This document shows positions 35,931 through 44,473 of a stretch of DNA of 64,000 nt, piece after piece. Position 1 is the first letter of the stretch, and every line of letters starts with the position of its first letter. The translations under genes were made by a program, and so were the position numbers. The stretch lies in assembly GCF_900141745.1 (NCBI RefSeq), contig NZ_FSRM01000002.1, positions 1,736,001-1,800,000 of the forward strand, read 5' to 3'. The notes under the pieces are model-generated. The model was not told where the DNA came from. It saw only the letters and a list, made by a program, of their open reading frames with translations, and did no database searches. Origin of the DNA: Paraburkholderia phenazinium (GTDB taxonomy: Bacteria > Pseudomonadota > Gammaproteobacteria > Burkholderiales > Burkholderiaceae).

Positions 35931-36254
35931 TCAGGGACGTGTATAAAGTGAACCCAGGCCGATCACGGCGGTGGGACTGCCCGATGCCTCGGAGCCGTTC
36001 TGCACACCACCGAAACTGCTTTCGACGTTAGCAGAGGTGTTGCGCTGTGCGCTGATCTTGGCCTCGGCGGCCTGAATGTCGTCCGGATAGTGAGGATCAT
36101 TGGCGCGGCTCGGCATGTAGCCGGCCTTTTCGAGCTGAACTAGTTCGGCGCGCACTTGGGCACGGGTTACGGTGGAGGAGGTTTCCTGGGCATGGCTGGC
36201 GATCGGAAAGACGAGCACAGCCGCGACGACCAGGGTGATTTGGCGGAAGTTCAT
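35931..36254 (-). CDS. DUF4148 family small exported protein
   Basis: 107 residues. Signal peptide (LVVAAVLVFPIASHAQ), then VTRAQVRAELVQLEKAGYMPS and DPHYPDDIQAAEAKI, the complete DUF4148 core, and a Gly/Ser-rich tail. AAGGAA before the ATG. Third copy in the window. Periplasmic, function unknown. Confidence 0.9.
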   Translation of the reverse strand: MNFRQITLVVAAVLVFPIASHAQETSSTVTRAQVRAELVQLEKAGYMPSRANDPHYPDDIQAAEAKISAQRNTSANVESSFGGVQNGSEASGSPTAVIGLGSLYTRP

Positions 36255-36514
36255 GGCAAATTTCCTTTACGCGGGTTAAGAAAGGAACGGATCGTTCGGA
36301 ATAGATTCTGGACAAAAATAGATCAAACTTGAATAACATCGAAGTCATCTAATAGATGCCGGATTGTCATTGAACGAATCGCCAGGATGCGTAAGCCGGT
36401 GCTACCGGCACGTATTGCAGCTAACGTCTGCGAGTGGCTACTCGCCATACGGCGGGCCGCACGGCGGATCTGAACAAGCGGAAGCGCGTCGTCCGGCTTG
36501 CAAGATGCCTGACG

Positions 36515-37420
36515 CTAGCCAATGTCCGCTGTCAGCAGGTCGATGAATGCCCGCATCTTGGCCGACACCAGTCGGCGCGACGGGTAATAGACATAGAGCG
36601 GTAGCTGTTCCTGAGCCCATTCCGGAAACAGTTCGACCAGGCTGCCGTCGCCGAGCCATTGGTGCGCCCCGAGTTCCATCGTCTGTGTGATACCCAGACC
36701 AGCGGCACAAGCGCTCAGCTTTGTCGCGAGATCATTGACGATCAACCGTCCCGATACGGGCACAGTTAGCACTTCGCCATTGCGATGGAACTCCCACGGA
36801 AATGGCCGACCGGTCGACGAATCCCGGAATAACAGGCATTCGTATCGACCGTCGGCGAGCTCGAGCGGATGCGCGGGTCGACCGTGCCGCGCGAGATAGG
36901 CGGCCGAACTGCAGGTCAGGATGCGGGTACTCAGAAGCGGGCGTGCCACGAGCGATGACGCTTCAGGTACGCCAAAGCGTACCGCCGCGTCGAAACCCTC
37001 CGCGACCAGATCCCCGAGCCTGTCACGAATCGCCAGCTCGACGTGGAGCGATGGTTGCGCTGACAGAAACTTCTCGAGTTTGGGCGCCAGTATGAAGCGG
37101 GCAAACCAGGGGTCTACATTGACGCGCAGTCGTCCCCGAACGTTGACGGATGAGCCTGCCGTCTCGGTCGCTGCGTCCTCCATTTCGGCTAGCAGCGGCG
37201 CGACGCGCTCGTAGAAGCGCTGTCCCTCGTCGGTGAGCTTGACCGCGCGGGACGTGCGGTCGAATAGCCGTATTCCAATGCGCTGTTCCATCCGGGCCAC
37301 CGCGCGGCTGACCGCAGAGGCGGTTACACCGAGTGCTTCTGCGGCGTGCACGAAGCTGCCGCTCTCGACGACTGCGGCGAGAACGCCAATACCATTCAAC
37401 AGACGTGTATCGAAGGCCAT
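36515..37420 (-). CDS. LysR-family transcriptional regulator
   Basis: 301 residues from ATG 37420 (a TTG at 37429 is also in frame). HTH: GVLAAVVESGSFVHAAEALG, ASAVSRAVARMEQRIGIRLFDRTSRAVKLTD. The effector domain has LRVNVDPWFARFILAPKL. It is divergent from the SDR at 37526. The gap contains GTGTCA-N9-TGACAC (37437-37457). Confidence 0.93.
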   Translation of the reverse strand: MAFDTRLLNGIGVLAAVVESGSFVHAAEALGVTASAVSRAVARMEQRIGIRLFDRTSRAVKLTDEGQRFYERVAPLLAEMEDAATETAGSSVNVRGRLRVNVDPWFARFILAPKLEKFLSAQPSLHVELAIRDRLGDLVAEGFDAAVRFGVPEASSLVARPLLSTRILTCSSAAYLARHGRPAHPLELADGRYECLLFRDSSTGRPFPWEFHRNGEVLTVPVSGRLIVNDLATKLSACAAGLGITQTMELGAHQWLGDGSLVELFPEWAQEQLPLYVYYPSRRLVSAKMRAFIDLLTADIG

Positions 37421-37436
37421 AGTGATCAATGAATTT

Positions 37437-37457
37437 GTGTCACGGTGATTTTGACAC
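37437..37457. promoter_or_regulatory. Candidate LysR operator before the SDR gene
   Basis: GTGTCA (37437-37442) and TGACAC (37452-37457) are exact inverted halves in the 105-bp divergent gap. The arrangement suits a LysR recognition site; not tested. Confidence 0.45.
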
Positions 37458-37525
37458 GGATGCGCTTTTTGAATCAGATGAGGAACCCTATACTCGGCGG
37501 CGTCGAACTACAGCAGGAGCCGGCT

Positions 37526-38239
37526 ATGCAGATCAAAGGGGTAACCGCGCTAGTGAGCGGTGCCAATCGTGGGCTGGGGCGTGCCTTCACGCAAGTACTC
37601 CTTCAGGCTGGAGCGGTAAAGGTCTATGCCGGCGCGAGAGATCCCTCGAAAATCACTGATCCCGGTGTGGTTCCAGTTGCACTTGACATCACAGATCCCA
37701 ACACTGTCACCGCAGCGGCCCGGCAATGTAGCGATGTAACGCTGCTGATTAACAATGCGGGTGTTATGCGGATGAGCCCGTTCATCGCCGCGCCGTCAAT
37801 CGAGGCTGCGCGAGAAGAAATGATGACAAATTACTTCGGAACACTGAACATGTGCCGTGCGTTTTCGCCGGTGCTCGGTAATAACGGTGGCGGGGCGCTG
37901 GTCAATATGCTTTCGGTCGTCAGCTGGTTTACGCATCCGATGAACGGTTCCTACTGTGCATCGAAGGCAGCTGAACGCGCGCTGACAGACGGGCTGCGCC
38001 TGGAGCTGGCGGCACAGGGCACGCTGGTCGTGGGTGTCTATGCGAGCTTTATCGATACGGATATGGCGGCGTCCTTGGGCGTTTCTAAAACAAGCGCGGA
38101 TGATATCGCACGTAGCGCGATTGCGGGCGTTGCCAGTAACCAGCGCGAAGTGTGTGCCGACGCGCGTAGCGCCGAGATCAAGGCCATGCTCGCGCGCGAT
38201 GCCGACGCATTTTATGCGGGCCTGGCGCGACCGTCGTAA
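37526..38239 (+). CDS. Short-chain dehydrogenase/reductase
   Basis: 237 residues from ATG 37526 (CAGGAG upstream; the open frame starts at 37445). GANRGLGRAF cofactor loop, LDITDP, LLINNAGVM, catalytic Ser in NMLSVVSW and YCASK (Tyr about 148). C-terminal residues after PGxxxT position read YASFIDTDMAAS. A classical SDR, divergent from a LysR gene and followed by an NmrA-like gene 110 bp on. Confidence 0.93.
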   Translation: MQIKGVTALVSGANRGLGRAFTQVLLQAGAVKVYAGARDPSKITDPGVVPVALDITDPNTVTAAARQCSDVTLLINNAGVMRMSPFIAAPSIEAAREEMMTNYFGTLNMCRAFSPVLGNNGGGALVNMLSVVSWFTHPMNGSYCASKAAERALTDGLRLELAAQGTLVVGVYASFIDTDMAASLGVSKTSADDIARSAIAGVASNQREVCADARSAEIKAMLARDADAFYAGLARPS

Positions 38240-38349
38240 TCGACGCACGTAATTGGGGGTAGCCAAGCTTGCCTGTCTGGTTCCACTTTCCTGGCTGACA
38301 TTGTAGTCACGATGGCAGCACTTTTCGACAATCCTTCGTAGGGTGACAC

Positions 38350-39219
38350 ATGTTTTCGGTTCTCGGAATAACCGGTAAGGTCGGCGGAGCAGTGGCCCGA
38401 TCGCTTCTTGCCACAGGCCAGCCAGTTCGCGCGATCGTGCGCAGTCAGGAAAAGGGATCCGCCTGGGCGGAGCGTGGATGTGAGGTGTGTGTCGCCGACA
38501 TGGACGATCAGAAGTCACTGGTCACCGCGTTCCACGGCTCAAGAGGGGTCTTTGTCATGCTGCCGTCGAATTTCGATCAGGCAGACGGATTTCCCGAGAC
38601 GGTCAGGATGGTGACGTCCATTCGCCGTGCGCTCGAGGAGACACTCCCTCAGAGGGTGGTCTGTCTGTCAACCATCGGTGCGCGGGCGACACAGTCAAAC
38701 TTGCTGAGCAAGCTTGGGATCATGGAACGGAGCCTCATCGCGCTCCCGGTATCCGTCACGTTTTTGCGTGCCGCATGGTTCATGGAGAATGCGGCGCGCG
38801 ACATTCAGACGGCCATGACAACCGGAACGATTGCCAGCTTTCTGCAGCCGCTCGACAAGCCGGTACCGATGGTTTCCACTGAGGACATCGGACAGGTCGC
38901 GGCGGAACTGCTCCAACAGGACGACGCGATACAGCGTGTTGTGCAGCTTGAAGGACCGCAACGGGTGACGCCGACCGAAATCGCGATTGCGCTCGGCAAG
39001 TTGCTCGCACGGCCGGTGCGCGCGGAGGTGGTACCAAGGCAGACGTGGGCCGACCTGTTCCGCTCGCAGGGCGCGTCCAATCCCGAACCACGTATACGCA
39101 TGCTCGATGGCTTCAACGAAGGATGGATCGAGTTCGACGGCGACAAGTCTGCGATACGGAAGGGTTCTATCACGATCGATCGGGCACTCGAACGTCTGAT
39201 ACAGCGAATGTCGCAATAG
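38350..39219 (+). CDS. NmrA-like NAD(P)-binding protein (atypical SDR)
   Basis: 289 residues: GITGKVGGAVARSL, VRSQEKG, FVMLPSNFDQADGF, VVCLSTIGARATQSNLL, LRAAWFMENAARDI and RMLDGFNEGWIEFDG. A paralogue of 22911-23777 sharing all these blocks. Likely an NAD(P)H-dependent reductase or redox-sensing protein. GGGTGACAC precedes the ATG; followed 76 bp later by an MFS gene. Confidence 0.91.
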   Translation: MFSVLGITGKVGGAVARSLLATGQPVRAIVRSQEKGSAWAERGCEVCVADMDDQKSLVTAFHGSRGVFVMLPSNFDQADGFPETVRMVTSIRRALEETLPQRVVCLSTIGARATQSNLLSKLGIMERSLIALPVSVTFLRAAWFMENAARDIQTAMTTGTIASFLQPLDKPVPMVSTEDIGQVAAELLQQDDAIQRVVQLEGPQRVTPTEIAIALGKLLARPVRAEVVPRQTWADLFRSQGASNPEPRIRMLDGFNEGWIEFDGDKSAIRKGSITIDRALERLIQRMSQ

Positions 39220-39295
39220 AGTGGTCATGGTAGACCCATGATTTTTCTTGCGTCCATGCGATCCGTTGCCACCGTTGCTGTTCAGGATTCTGTCT

Positions 39296-40489
39296 ATGCT
39301 CAAGGAAGCGCACGTGGTCCGGCAACTGGTACCGTTTTCTGCGGTAGCGTTTCTGGGCTTTCTCGCGGTTGGTCTTCCGTTACCCGTGCTGTCGCTCTAT
39401 GTGCATGAAAGACTAGGTTTCGGCACGCTTGTTGTCGGCGGCGTAATTGGTCTGCAGTCACTCGCTACGCTTCTGACGCGCCAGTATGCCGGTCGGCTGT
39501 CGGATACCCGTGGCCCGAAGCTGACCTCGCTGGTGGGGCTCCTTTTCGCGTCCTTAGCGGGTTTGTTTTATCTGCTCGCCGCTGTCCTGGTTCAGCACCC
39601 GGGGGAGAGTCTCGCGCTACTTTGCCTTGGGCGTTTGCTTCTCGGTTTGGCAGAAAGCCTTTTCATTACCGCGTTGGCTGCGTGGAGTATCGGTCGTGTC
39701 GGTTCGGAATATGCAGGTCGGGCGATGGCGTGGTCAGGCATCGCGATGTACGCAGCACTGGCTGTCGGCGCGCCGCTGGGGTTGGCAATCTATCGTGCCG
39801 CTGGCTTCGGTGCTGTCGCGGCTTGCGCGGTCCTTGCCCCACTTCTTGGCGCAGCGGCTGCAAGCACATGGCAAGCCTTCGCCGTCGAACGCATCGCCCA
39901 GCGTACTTCCTTCTTACGCGTGTTGCGCATGATATGGGTACCCGGACTCGGCATGGCACTGGCGTCCTCCGGCGTAGGCACGATAAGCGCGTTTTTACCG
40001 CTACGCTACAGCATGGCGGCGTGGCCTCATGCGGGTTTCGCGCTTGCGGCCTTTGGCGCTGCCTATATTGTGATGCGTCTCGTCCTGGGTGGCCTTCCTG
40101 ACCGGCTGGGTGGGTATCAAACGGGTCTTGCTTCACTCTTTGCAGAGACCATCGGGCTTGGACTGATCGGCTGGGCAAGTGACCCCTTGATCGCGCTGGC
40201 TGGAGCCACTATCACCGGGCTGGGTTACTCGCTTGTCTTTCCCTCTCTCGGCGTTGAGGCAATGAGGCGCGTGCCCGGCGAAAACCGCGGTCTCGCGATA
40301 GGTGCCTATCTTGCGTGCTTCGATCTGGGGCTCGCGATTGCGGGTCCCGGTGCCGGTGCGGTCGCACGATCCTACGGCATACCCTCTGCGTTTGCGGCAG
40401 CTACGGCAACCGCTCTCTCGGCGTTGTTACTGATCTGTGTTGACTGGCGATGGCTGAGAAAGTCCGGGCCGATCGGAGGTCGGATTTAA
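39296..40489 (+). CDS. MFS transporter (YhhS/YfcJ-like, 12 helices)
   Basis: 397 residues from ATG 39296 (AGGATTC upstream; the frame opens at 39248). Twelve hydrophobic segments. The MFS motif between helices 2 and 3 reads RQYAGRLSDTRGPK. The LPLPVLSLYVHERLGFGTLVVGG start and GLGYSLVFPSLGVEAMRRVP are typical of YhhS-type exporters. Inner membrane, substrate unknown. It may export or import the compound handled by the neighbouring reductases. Confidence 0.9.
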   Translation: MLKEAHVVRQLVPFSAVAFLGFLAVGLPLPVLSLYVHERLGFGTLVVGGVIGLQSLATLLTRQYAGRLSDTRGPKLTSLVGLLFASLAGLFYLLAAVLVQHPGESLALLCLGRLLLGLAESLFITALAAWSIGRVGSEYAGRAMAWSGIAMYAALAVGAPLGLAIYRAAGFGAVAACAVLAPLLGAAAASTWQAFAVERIAQRTSFLRVLRMIWVPGLGMALASSGVGTISAFLPLRYSMAAWPHAGFALAAFGAAYIVMRLVLGGLPDRLGGYQTGLASLFAETIGLGLIGWASDPLIALAGATITGLGYSLVFPSLGVEAMRRVPGENRGLAIGAYLACFDLGLAIAGPGAGAVARSYGIPSAFAAATATALSALLLICVDWRWLRKSGPIGGRI

Positions 40490-40608
40490 CATAATGGGCG
40501 CGATGAAATGCGCTTGCCAGCTAATGGCGCACTCGTGCAGTCGTCGCTGTGAAAGCGGAACTCAATATCGTACATGGCACCAGACTGACCTTAACCAAGG
40601 AGATTGAC

Positions 40609-41643
40609 ATGCTGAATCGACGAACAATGATCAAAACTGTAGGCGCGCTTTCTCTCGCCGCCTCGGCCCTGACAACAAAGTCTGTGTTGGCGCAGGGAAA
40701 TACTGCTGCATTGGCTGGCGCTTCGCGCTCATCGGCATTGCCGCGCGGCGTGACGCTGCTGTCCATTTATCAGCCCGATGGTTCCGAAACGCTCGGCGTC
40801 AAAACTCCAAACGGCATCCTCGATGTGGCTAAGGCCAACGCATTGCTTAACGCGAACGTCCCTGTGACGCTCGAAGCGTTGCTACGTAACGGTAATGGCG
40901 CAGAATTGACATCGCTGATCGCCGCAGCGGCTCGCAATCCGGCCGCTGCGTCCGCTTACCGTGAAGAATCGTCTATACGATACGGCAGGCTGTTTACTTC
41001 GCCCGGCAAGATCGTCTGCGTCGGATTGAATTATCGCGAGCACGCGGAGGAGACGCACGAAGCTTTACCCAAAGTACCCATTCTGTTCAACAAGTACAAC
41101 AACACGCTCGCAGCTCACCGGTCGACGATCAAGTTGCCGCCGCGCGAAGTGTCCTACCAGTTCGACTATGAAACGGAACTGCTCATCGTGATGGGTAAGA
41201 CCGCACGAAACGTGACCGAAGCAGACGCGCTTGACTACGTGGCCGGCTATGCGGTGGGCCATGACTTCTCGGCGCGCGATCTGCAGATGGATACGGGGGG
41301 CCAGTGGATGGTCGGCAAGACGCTAGATGGCTTCGCGCCGATCGGGCCATATTTTGTGTCAGCCGATCTCGTCGGCGACCCGAACAACCTTTCGCTTCAA
41401 ACCCGGATCAACGGCCAGGTCCGGCAATCGAGCAACACGAGTCGTTTCATCTTCAATACACAGGCAATGATCGCCTATACGTCGAAGCTATTCGCGCTCG
41501 AGCCGGGTGACATTATTTTCACGGGTACGCCGCCTGGCGTTATCCTCGGCAAGCCGAAGGATCAGCAGGTCTGGCTTAAGGCGGGCGACCAGATCGAAAG
41601 TACGATAGAGAAGCTGGGCACCTTGCAGTTCGATCTGGCGTAA
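40609..41643 (+). CDS. Fumarylacetoacetate hydrolase-fold protein with an export signal
   Basis: 344 residues from ATG 40609 (AAGGAG upstream). Unusual N-terminus for this family: NRRTMIKTVGALSLAASALT ... VLAQG, a Tat-like or Sec signal peptide. The FAH domain has GLNYREHAEETHEA, metal-site FDYETELLIVMG, GHDFSARDLQ, GGQWMVGKTLDGFAPIGP and GDIIFTGTPPGVILG. Most FAH enzymes are cytoplasmic, so a periplasmic location would be noteworthy. It ends in a strong terminator and is convergent with the molybdenum-hydroxylase operon. Confidence 0.9.
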   Translation: MLNRRTMIKTVGALSLAASALTTKSVLAQGNTAALAGASRSSALPRGVTLLSIYQPDGSETLGVKTPNGILDVAKANALLNANVPVTLEALLRNGNGAELTSLIAAAARNPAAASAYREESSIRYGRLFTSPGKIVCVGLNYREHAEETHEALPKVPILFNKYNNTLAAHRSTIKLPPREVSYQFDYETELLIVMGKTARNVTEADALDYVAGYAVGHDFSARDLQMDTGGQWMVGKTLDGFAPIGPYFVSADLVGDPNNLSLQTRINGQVRQSSNTSRFIFNTQAMIAYTSKLFALEPGDIIFTGTPPGVILGKPKDQQVWLKAGDQIESTIEKLGTLQFDLA

Positions 41644-41650
41644 CGGCCGT

Positions 41651-41681
41651 ACGCGGGGTGGGAAACCATCTCGCGTTTTTT
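41651..41681 (+). terminator. Rho-independent terminator after the exported FAH gene
   Basis: ACGCGGGGTGG-gaaa-CCATCTCGCGT (11-bp stem with two G-T pairs, GAAA-type loop), then T6. It begins 8 bp after the stop at 41643. Confidence 0.8.
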
Positions 41682-41711
41682 GCAGCGCGACGGTTGATCA
41701 GGATCAGGCGG

Positions 41712-43988
41712 TCAGATGGTGAATTCTCGTAGTCGGCCGCCGGCTGCCAGGGGCATATCATGGATCCGCTTGCCGGTTGCGTCAGCAATTGCATTGGCGA
41801 CAGCCGCAGACGTCGGTCCTTGCGACGCCTCCCCGGTACCCAGGAACGGTGCACCGGGCCGGTCGATGAGATGCACCTCGACGTGCAGCGGCACTTCGGA
41901 AAACCGCATGATCGGATAGCCGCTCCAGTCGAAGCTTCGGATACGTTCGCTGTCGTATTGCACCTGCTCATACAGTGCCCAGCTGGCCGACTGCAGAATG
42001 CCACCTTCGACCTGGTTACGCACGCCGTCCGGATTGACGATCTGGCCACAGTCGAGCGCCGCGACGGCTCGTTCGATCTGCACGGCTCCGGTTTCCGGCA
42101 CGACGCGAAGTTCGACGGCGATCGCCAGATAGCTCATCAGGTTCTTGTACTGTGCGAACGCGAACCCCACACCGTGGCCCGGGCGTCGCGCGTGCTTCGG
42201 GTTCCAGCCAAACTGCCGCGCTGCCAGCTCGATCACGTCACGACCACGAGCGTTGTCGAGATGTCGCAGCCGGAATTCAACAGGATCGACCTGCGCCGCG
42301 CTGGCCAGCTCATCCATGAAGCTCTCGATCGTAAATATGTTCTGGAAGGCGCCGAGTCCGCGCTGGGCTGAGACTCGCAGTGGCATGTCCGGCAGAAAGT
42401 GGTGCTGGATGTTGAAATTCGGGAAGTTGTAGAGCGGTATGCTGTTGCGGTCGCCGCCGCCTTCCGGCATCGGGATGGGTTGGGGCGGGGCAGGCGTAAA
42501 GGGCTGCGCGAGATATTGCGCGCCGAGCAATCGCCCCGCGTTGTCGATACGGAAGTTGTGCGTGTTGCTCCAGATTTCATATTGCCAGTCGATCACGTGG
42601 CCGGTCGCGTCGAGCGATGCGCGCACGTCCGTCACCATTGCTGGCCCGAACAGATCCCATGTATGTTCCTGCTCGCGCATCCATTGGACACGTATCGGTC
42701 GGCCGGGAACGGCCCGTGCGATGAGTGCGGCATCGGCGGCGGCATCGTCGGCGGGATTGTGGCCGTAGCAACCGGCGCCGGGAACGTGGATGCAGCGGAT
42801 GTTTTCCGGTTTCATGCCGAGCATCTCCGCGAGCCCGCCGCGCAGCGGGAATACGCCTTGTGCGTGCGTCCACACGGTCATCTTGCCCTGATCAAGATGC
42901 GCGACGGCACACGACGGCCCAATCGATCCGTGGGACAGATACGGCTTCGTGAACCTGGCGTGCAGCGTTCGCACGGCAGGTTGCGCCGGACCATGTTGCT
43001 CGGCCACCTGAATTTCCCGCCGCGGGAGCGTGAGCAGCGTCTCGTAGATTGTCGCTGGCGTCGGCAGCTTCGCGGAGGTGTCCCAGCGGGCGGTCCGCTC
43101 GAGCGCACGCATTGCCTGGATCGCCTGCCATTCGTCCTCGGCGACCACGGCAAGATAGCTGCCGTCGCGGACAACCTTGACGACACCCGGCATCATTTCC
43201 ACCGCGTTGTCGATGGAAATCAACCTGGCGCCATACGAGGGAGGGCGCACCGCCCTTGCGTGGAGCATGCCGGGCAGGCGCATGTCCTGCACGTAGCTCG
43301 CTCCACCGGTGACTTTGCCGGGAATGTCGATGCGCTGTATCGGCTGCCCGATGACGTGATGTCGAGCCGGCGCGATCAACTGCGACTGCGCGACGGCGTT
43401 ACGGTGCAGGTTGAGACCGCTGACTGCCTCGCCGAACGTGAGTCTGCGGTTATCCGGCGCGACGATCGTCCCATCGCGGATCTGCAGCGTATCGGCGGAC
43501 ACGCCCAACTTGCCGGCGGCGGATTCCAGCAACAGGACACGCACTTGCGAGCTCGCATGCATGATGGCTGTACCGCTGTCCGCGGTGGAGTGGCTGCCTG
43601 CGGTGTAGCCCTCGTTCGGCGTCGAGCCCGTGTCGGCGGTGATCAGGTGAATGTCACCGGGACGAACCTGAAGCTCCTCGGCGGCGATCTGGATGAAACC
43701 GGTGCTGATTCCCGTGCCTAGTTCAGCCTTGCCTGTGTATACGGTGATATGACCATGTTCGTCGATGCGTATCCATGCATCGAGCGAGGGCGTCCCGGCC
43801 AGGTTGCCAGGCAAGCTGGTCAATGCTGCGCTGGTAGCATTGGGTGCGGCGTCTTCCGTGGCCCGCTGGGCCATGACGTCCACAGCAGGAAACAGCGCGA
43901 AGCTCACCGTCAGGGAGCCGGCGACGAGGAGGCGTCGGCGGCCTGGGTTCGTGGGGGCGTCCGGATTGGAGGGGGGACGCACGTTCAT
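41712..43988 (-). CDS. Molybdopterin-binding subunit of a periplasmic aldehyde/isoquinoline oxidoreductase-type hydroxylase
   Basis: 758 residues. Tat-type N-terminus (PGRRRLLVAGSLTVSFALF). Family features: VYTGKAELGTGISTGFIQIAAEEL, IHLITADTGSTPNEG, CYGHNPADDAAADAAL, GLGAFQNIFTIESFMDELA and the C-terminal GTGEASQGPTSAAVANAI, where GEAS carries the family Glu (the other cluster has GEAG). It overlaps the iron-sulfur subunit gene by 4 bp. Distinct from the 9709-11934 enzyme in sequence but the same complex design. Confidence 0.93.
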   Translation of the reverse strand: MNVRPPSNPDAPTNPGRRRLLVAGSLTVSFALFPAVDVMAQRATEDAAPNATSAALTSLPGNLAGTPSLDAWIRIDEHGHITVYTGKAELGTGISTGFIQIAAEELQVRPGDIHLITADTGSTPNEGYTAGSHSTADSGTAIMHASSQVRVLLLESAAGKLGVSADTLQIRDGTIVAPDNRRLTFGEAVSGLNLHRNAVAQSQLIAPARHHVIGQPIQRIDIPGKVTGGASYVQDMRLPGMLHARAVRPPSYGARLISIDNAVEMMPGVVKVVRDGSYLAVVAEDEWQAIQAMRALERTARWDTSAKLPTPATIYETLLTLPRREIQVAEQHGPAQPAVRTLHARFTKPYLSHGSIGPSCAVAHLDQGKMTVWTHAQGVFPLRGGLAEMLGMKPENIRCIHVPGAGCYGHNPADDAAADAALIARAVPGRPIRVQWMREQEHTWDLFGPAMVTDVRASLDATGHVIDWQYEIWSNTHNFRIDNAGRLLGAQYLAQPFTPAPPQPIPMPEGGGDRNSIPLYNFPNFNIQHHFLPDMPLRVSAQRGLGAFQNIFTIESFMDELASAAQVDPVEFRLRHLDNARGRDVIELAARQFGWNPKHARRPGHGVGFAFAQYKNLMSYLAIAVELRVVPETGAVQIERAVAALDCGQIVNPDGVRNQVEGGILQSASWALYEQVQYDSERIRSFDWSGYPIMRFSEVPLHVEVHLIDRPGAPFLGTGEASQGPTSAAVANAIADATGKRIHDMPLAAGGRLREFTI

Positions 43989-44473
43989 GCATCGGCTCCC
44001 TGCGCGCGGTGTTGTTCACGCATTGTCTGCGAGGCTTCCACGATAGCGCCGATGATACGCATGTGGGTACCGCAACGGCACAGGTTGGGCTGCATGTGTT
44101 CGCGAATCTCGACTTCTGTGGCGCCGGGCTTCTGTTCGAGTAGCGCCTGTGCGCGCATGACCATGCCGGCGATGCAGTAGCCGCACTGCGCCGCTTGCTT
44201 GTCGATGAAGGCTTGCTGAAGCGGCGACGGCCGCTCGACGGTACCGAGTCCTTCGATCGTCAGCACCGGTCGGTCCTTGACGGCTGAGATAGGCATCAGG
44301 CACGAAAACACTGCGCGTTTACTGACGACGACTGTGCAGGCGCCGCACTGTCCGAGCCCGCAGCCGTATTTCGCTCCATTGAGCTTCAGATGATTTCGCA
44401 GCGCGTAGAGAAGCGGCATGGACGGGTCGACGTCGAGGTTGTATTCGACACCGTTGACTGAGAGCTTGGTCAT
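43985..44473 (-). CDS. [2Fe-2S] subunit of a molybdenum hydroxylase
   Basis: 162 residues from ATG 44473; the open frame runs further upstream (to 45028) but only as a shadow of the cytochrome gene. First cluster GCGLGQCGACTVV, second cluster CGYCIAGM ... CRCGTHMRI. It overlaps the cytochrome gene by 4 bp (ATGA) and the molybdenum subunit by 4 bp, so the three are translationally coupled. Confidence 0.93.
   Translation of the reverse strand: MTKLSVNGVEYNLDVDPSMPLLYALRNHLKLNGAKYGCGLGQCGACTVVVSKRAVFSCLMPISAVKDRPVLTIEGLGTVERPSPLQQAFIDKQAAQCGYCIAGMVMRAQALLEQKPGATEVEIREHMQPNLCRCGTHMRIIGAIVEASQTMREQHRAQGADA

Noticed and set aside
42399..43721. 440-codon open frame on plus inside the molybdopterin subunit gene
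   Set aside because: Antisense shadow of a GC-rich gene; Arg/His/Gly-rich translation without motifs, while the minus strand encodes a full recognised enzyme.
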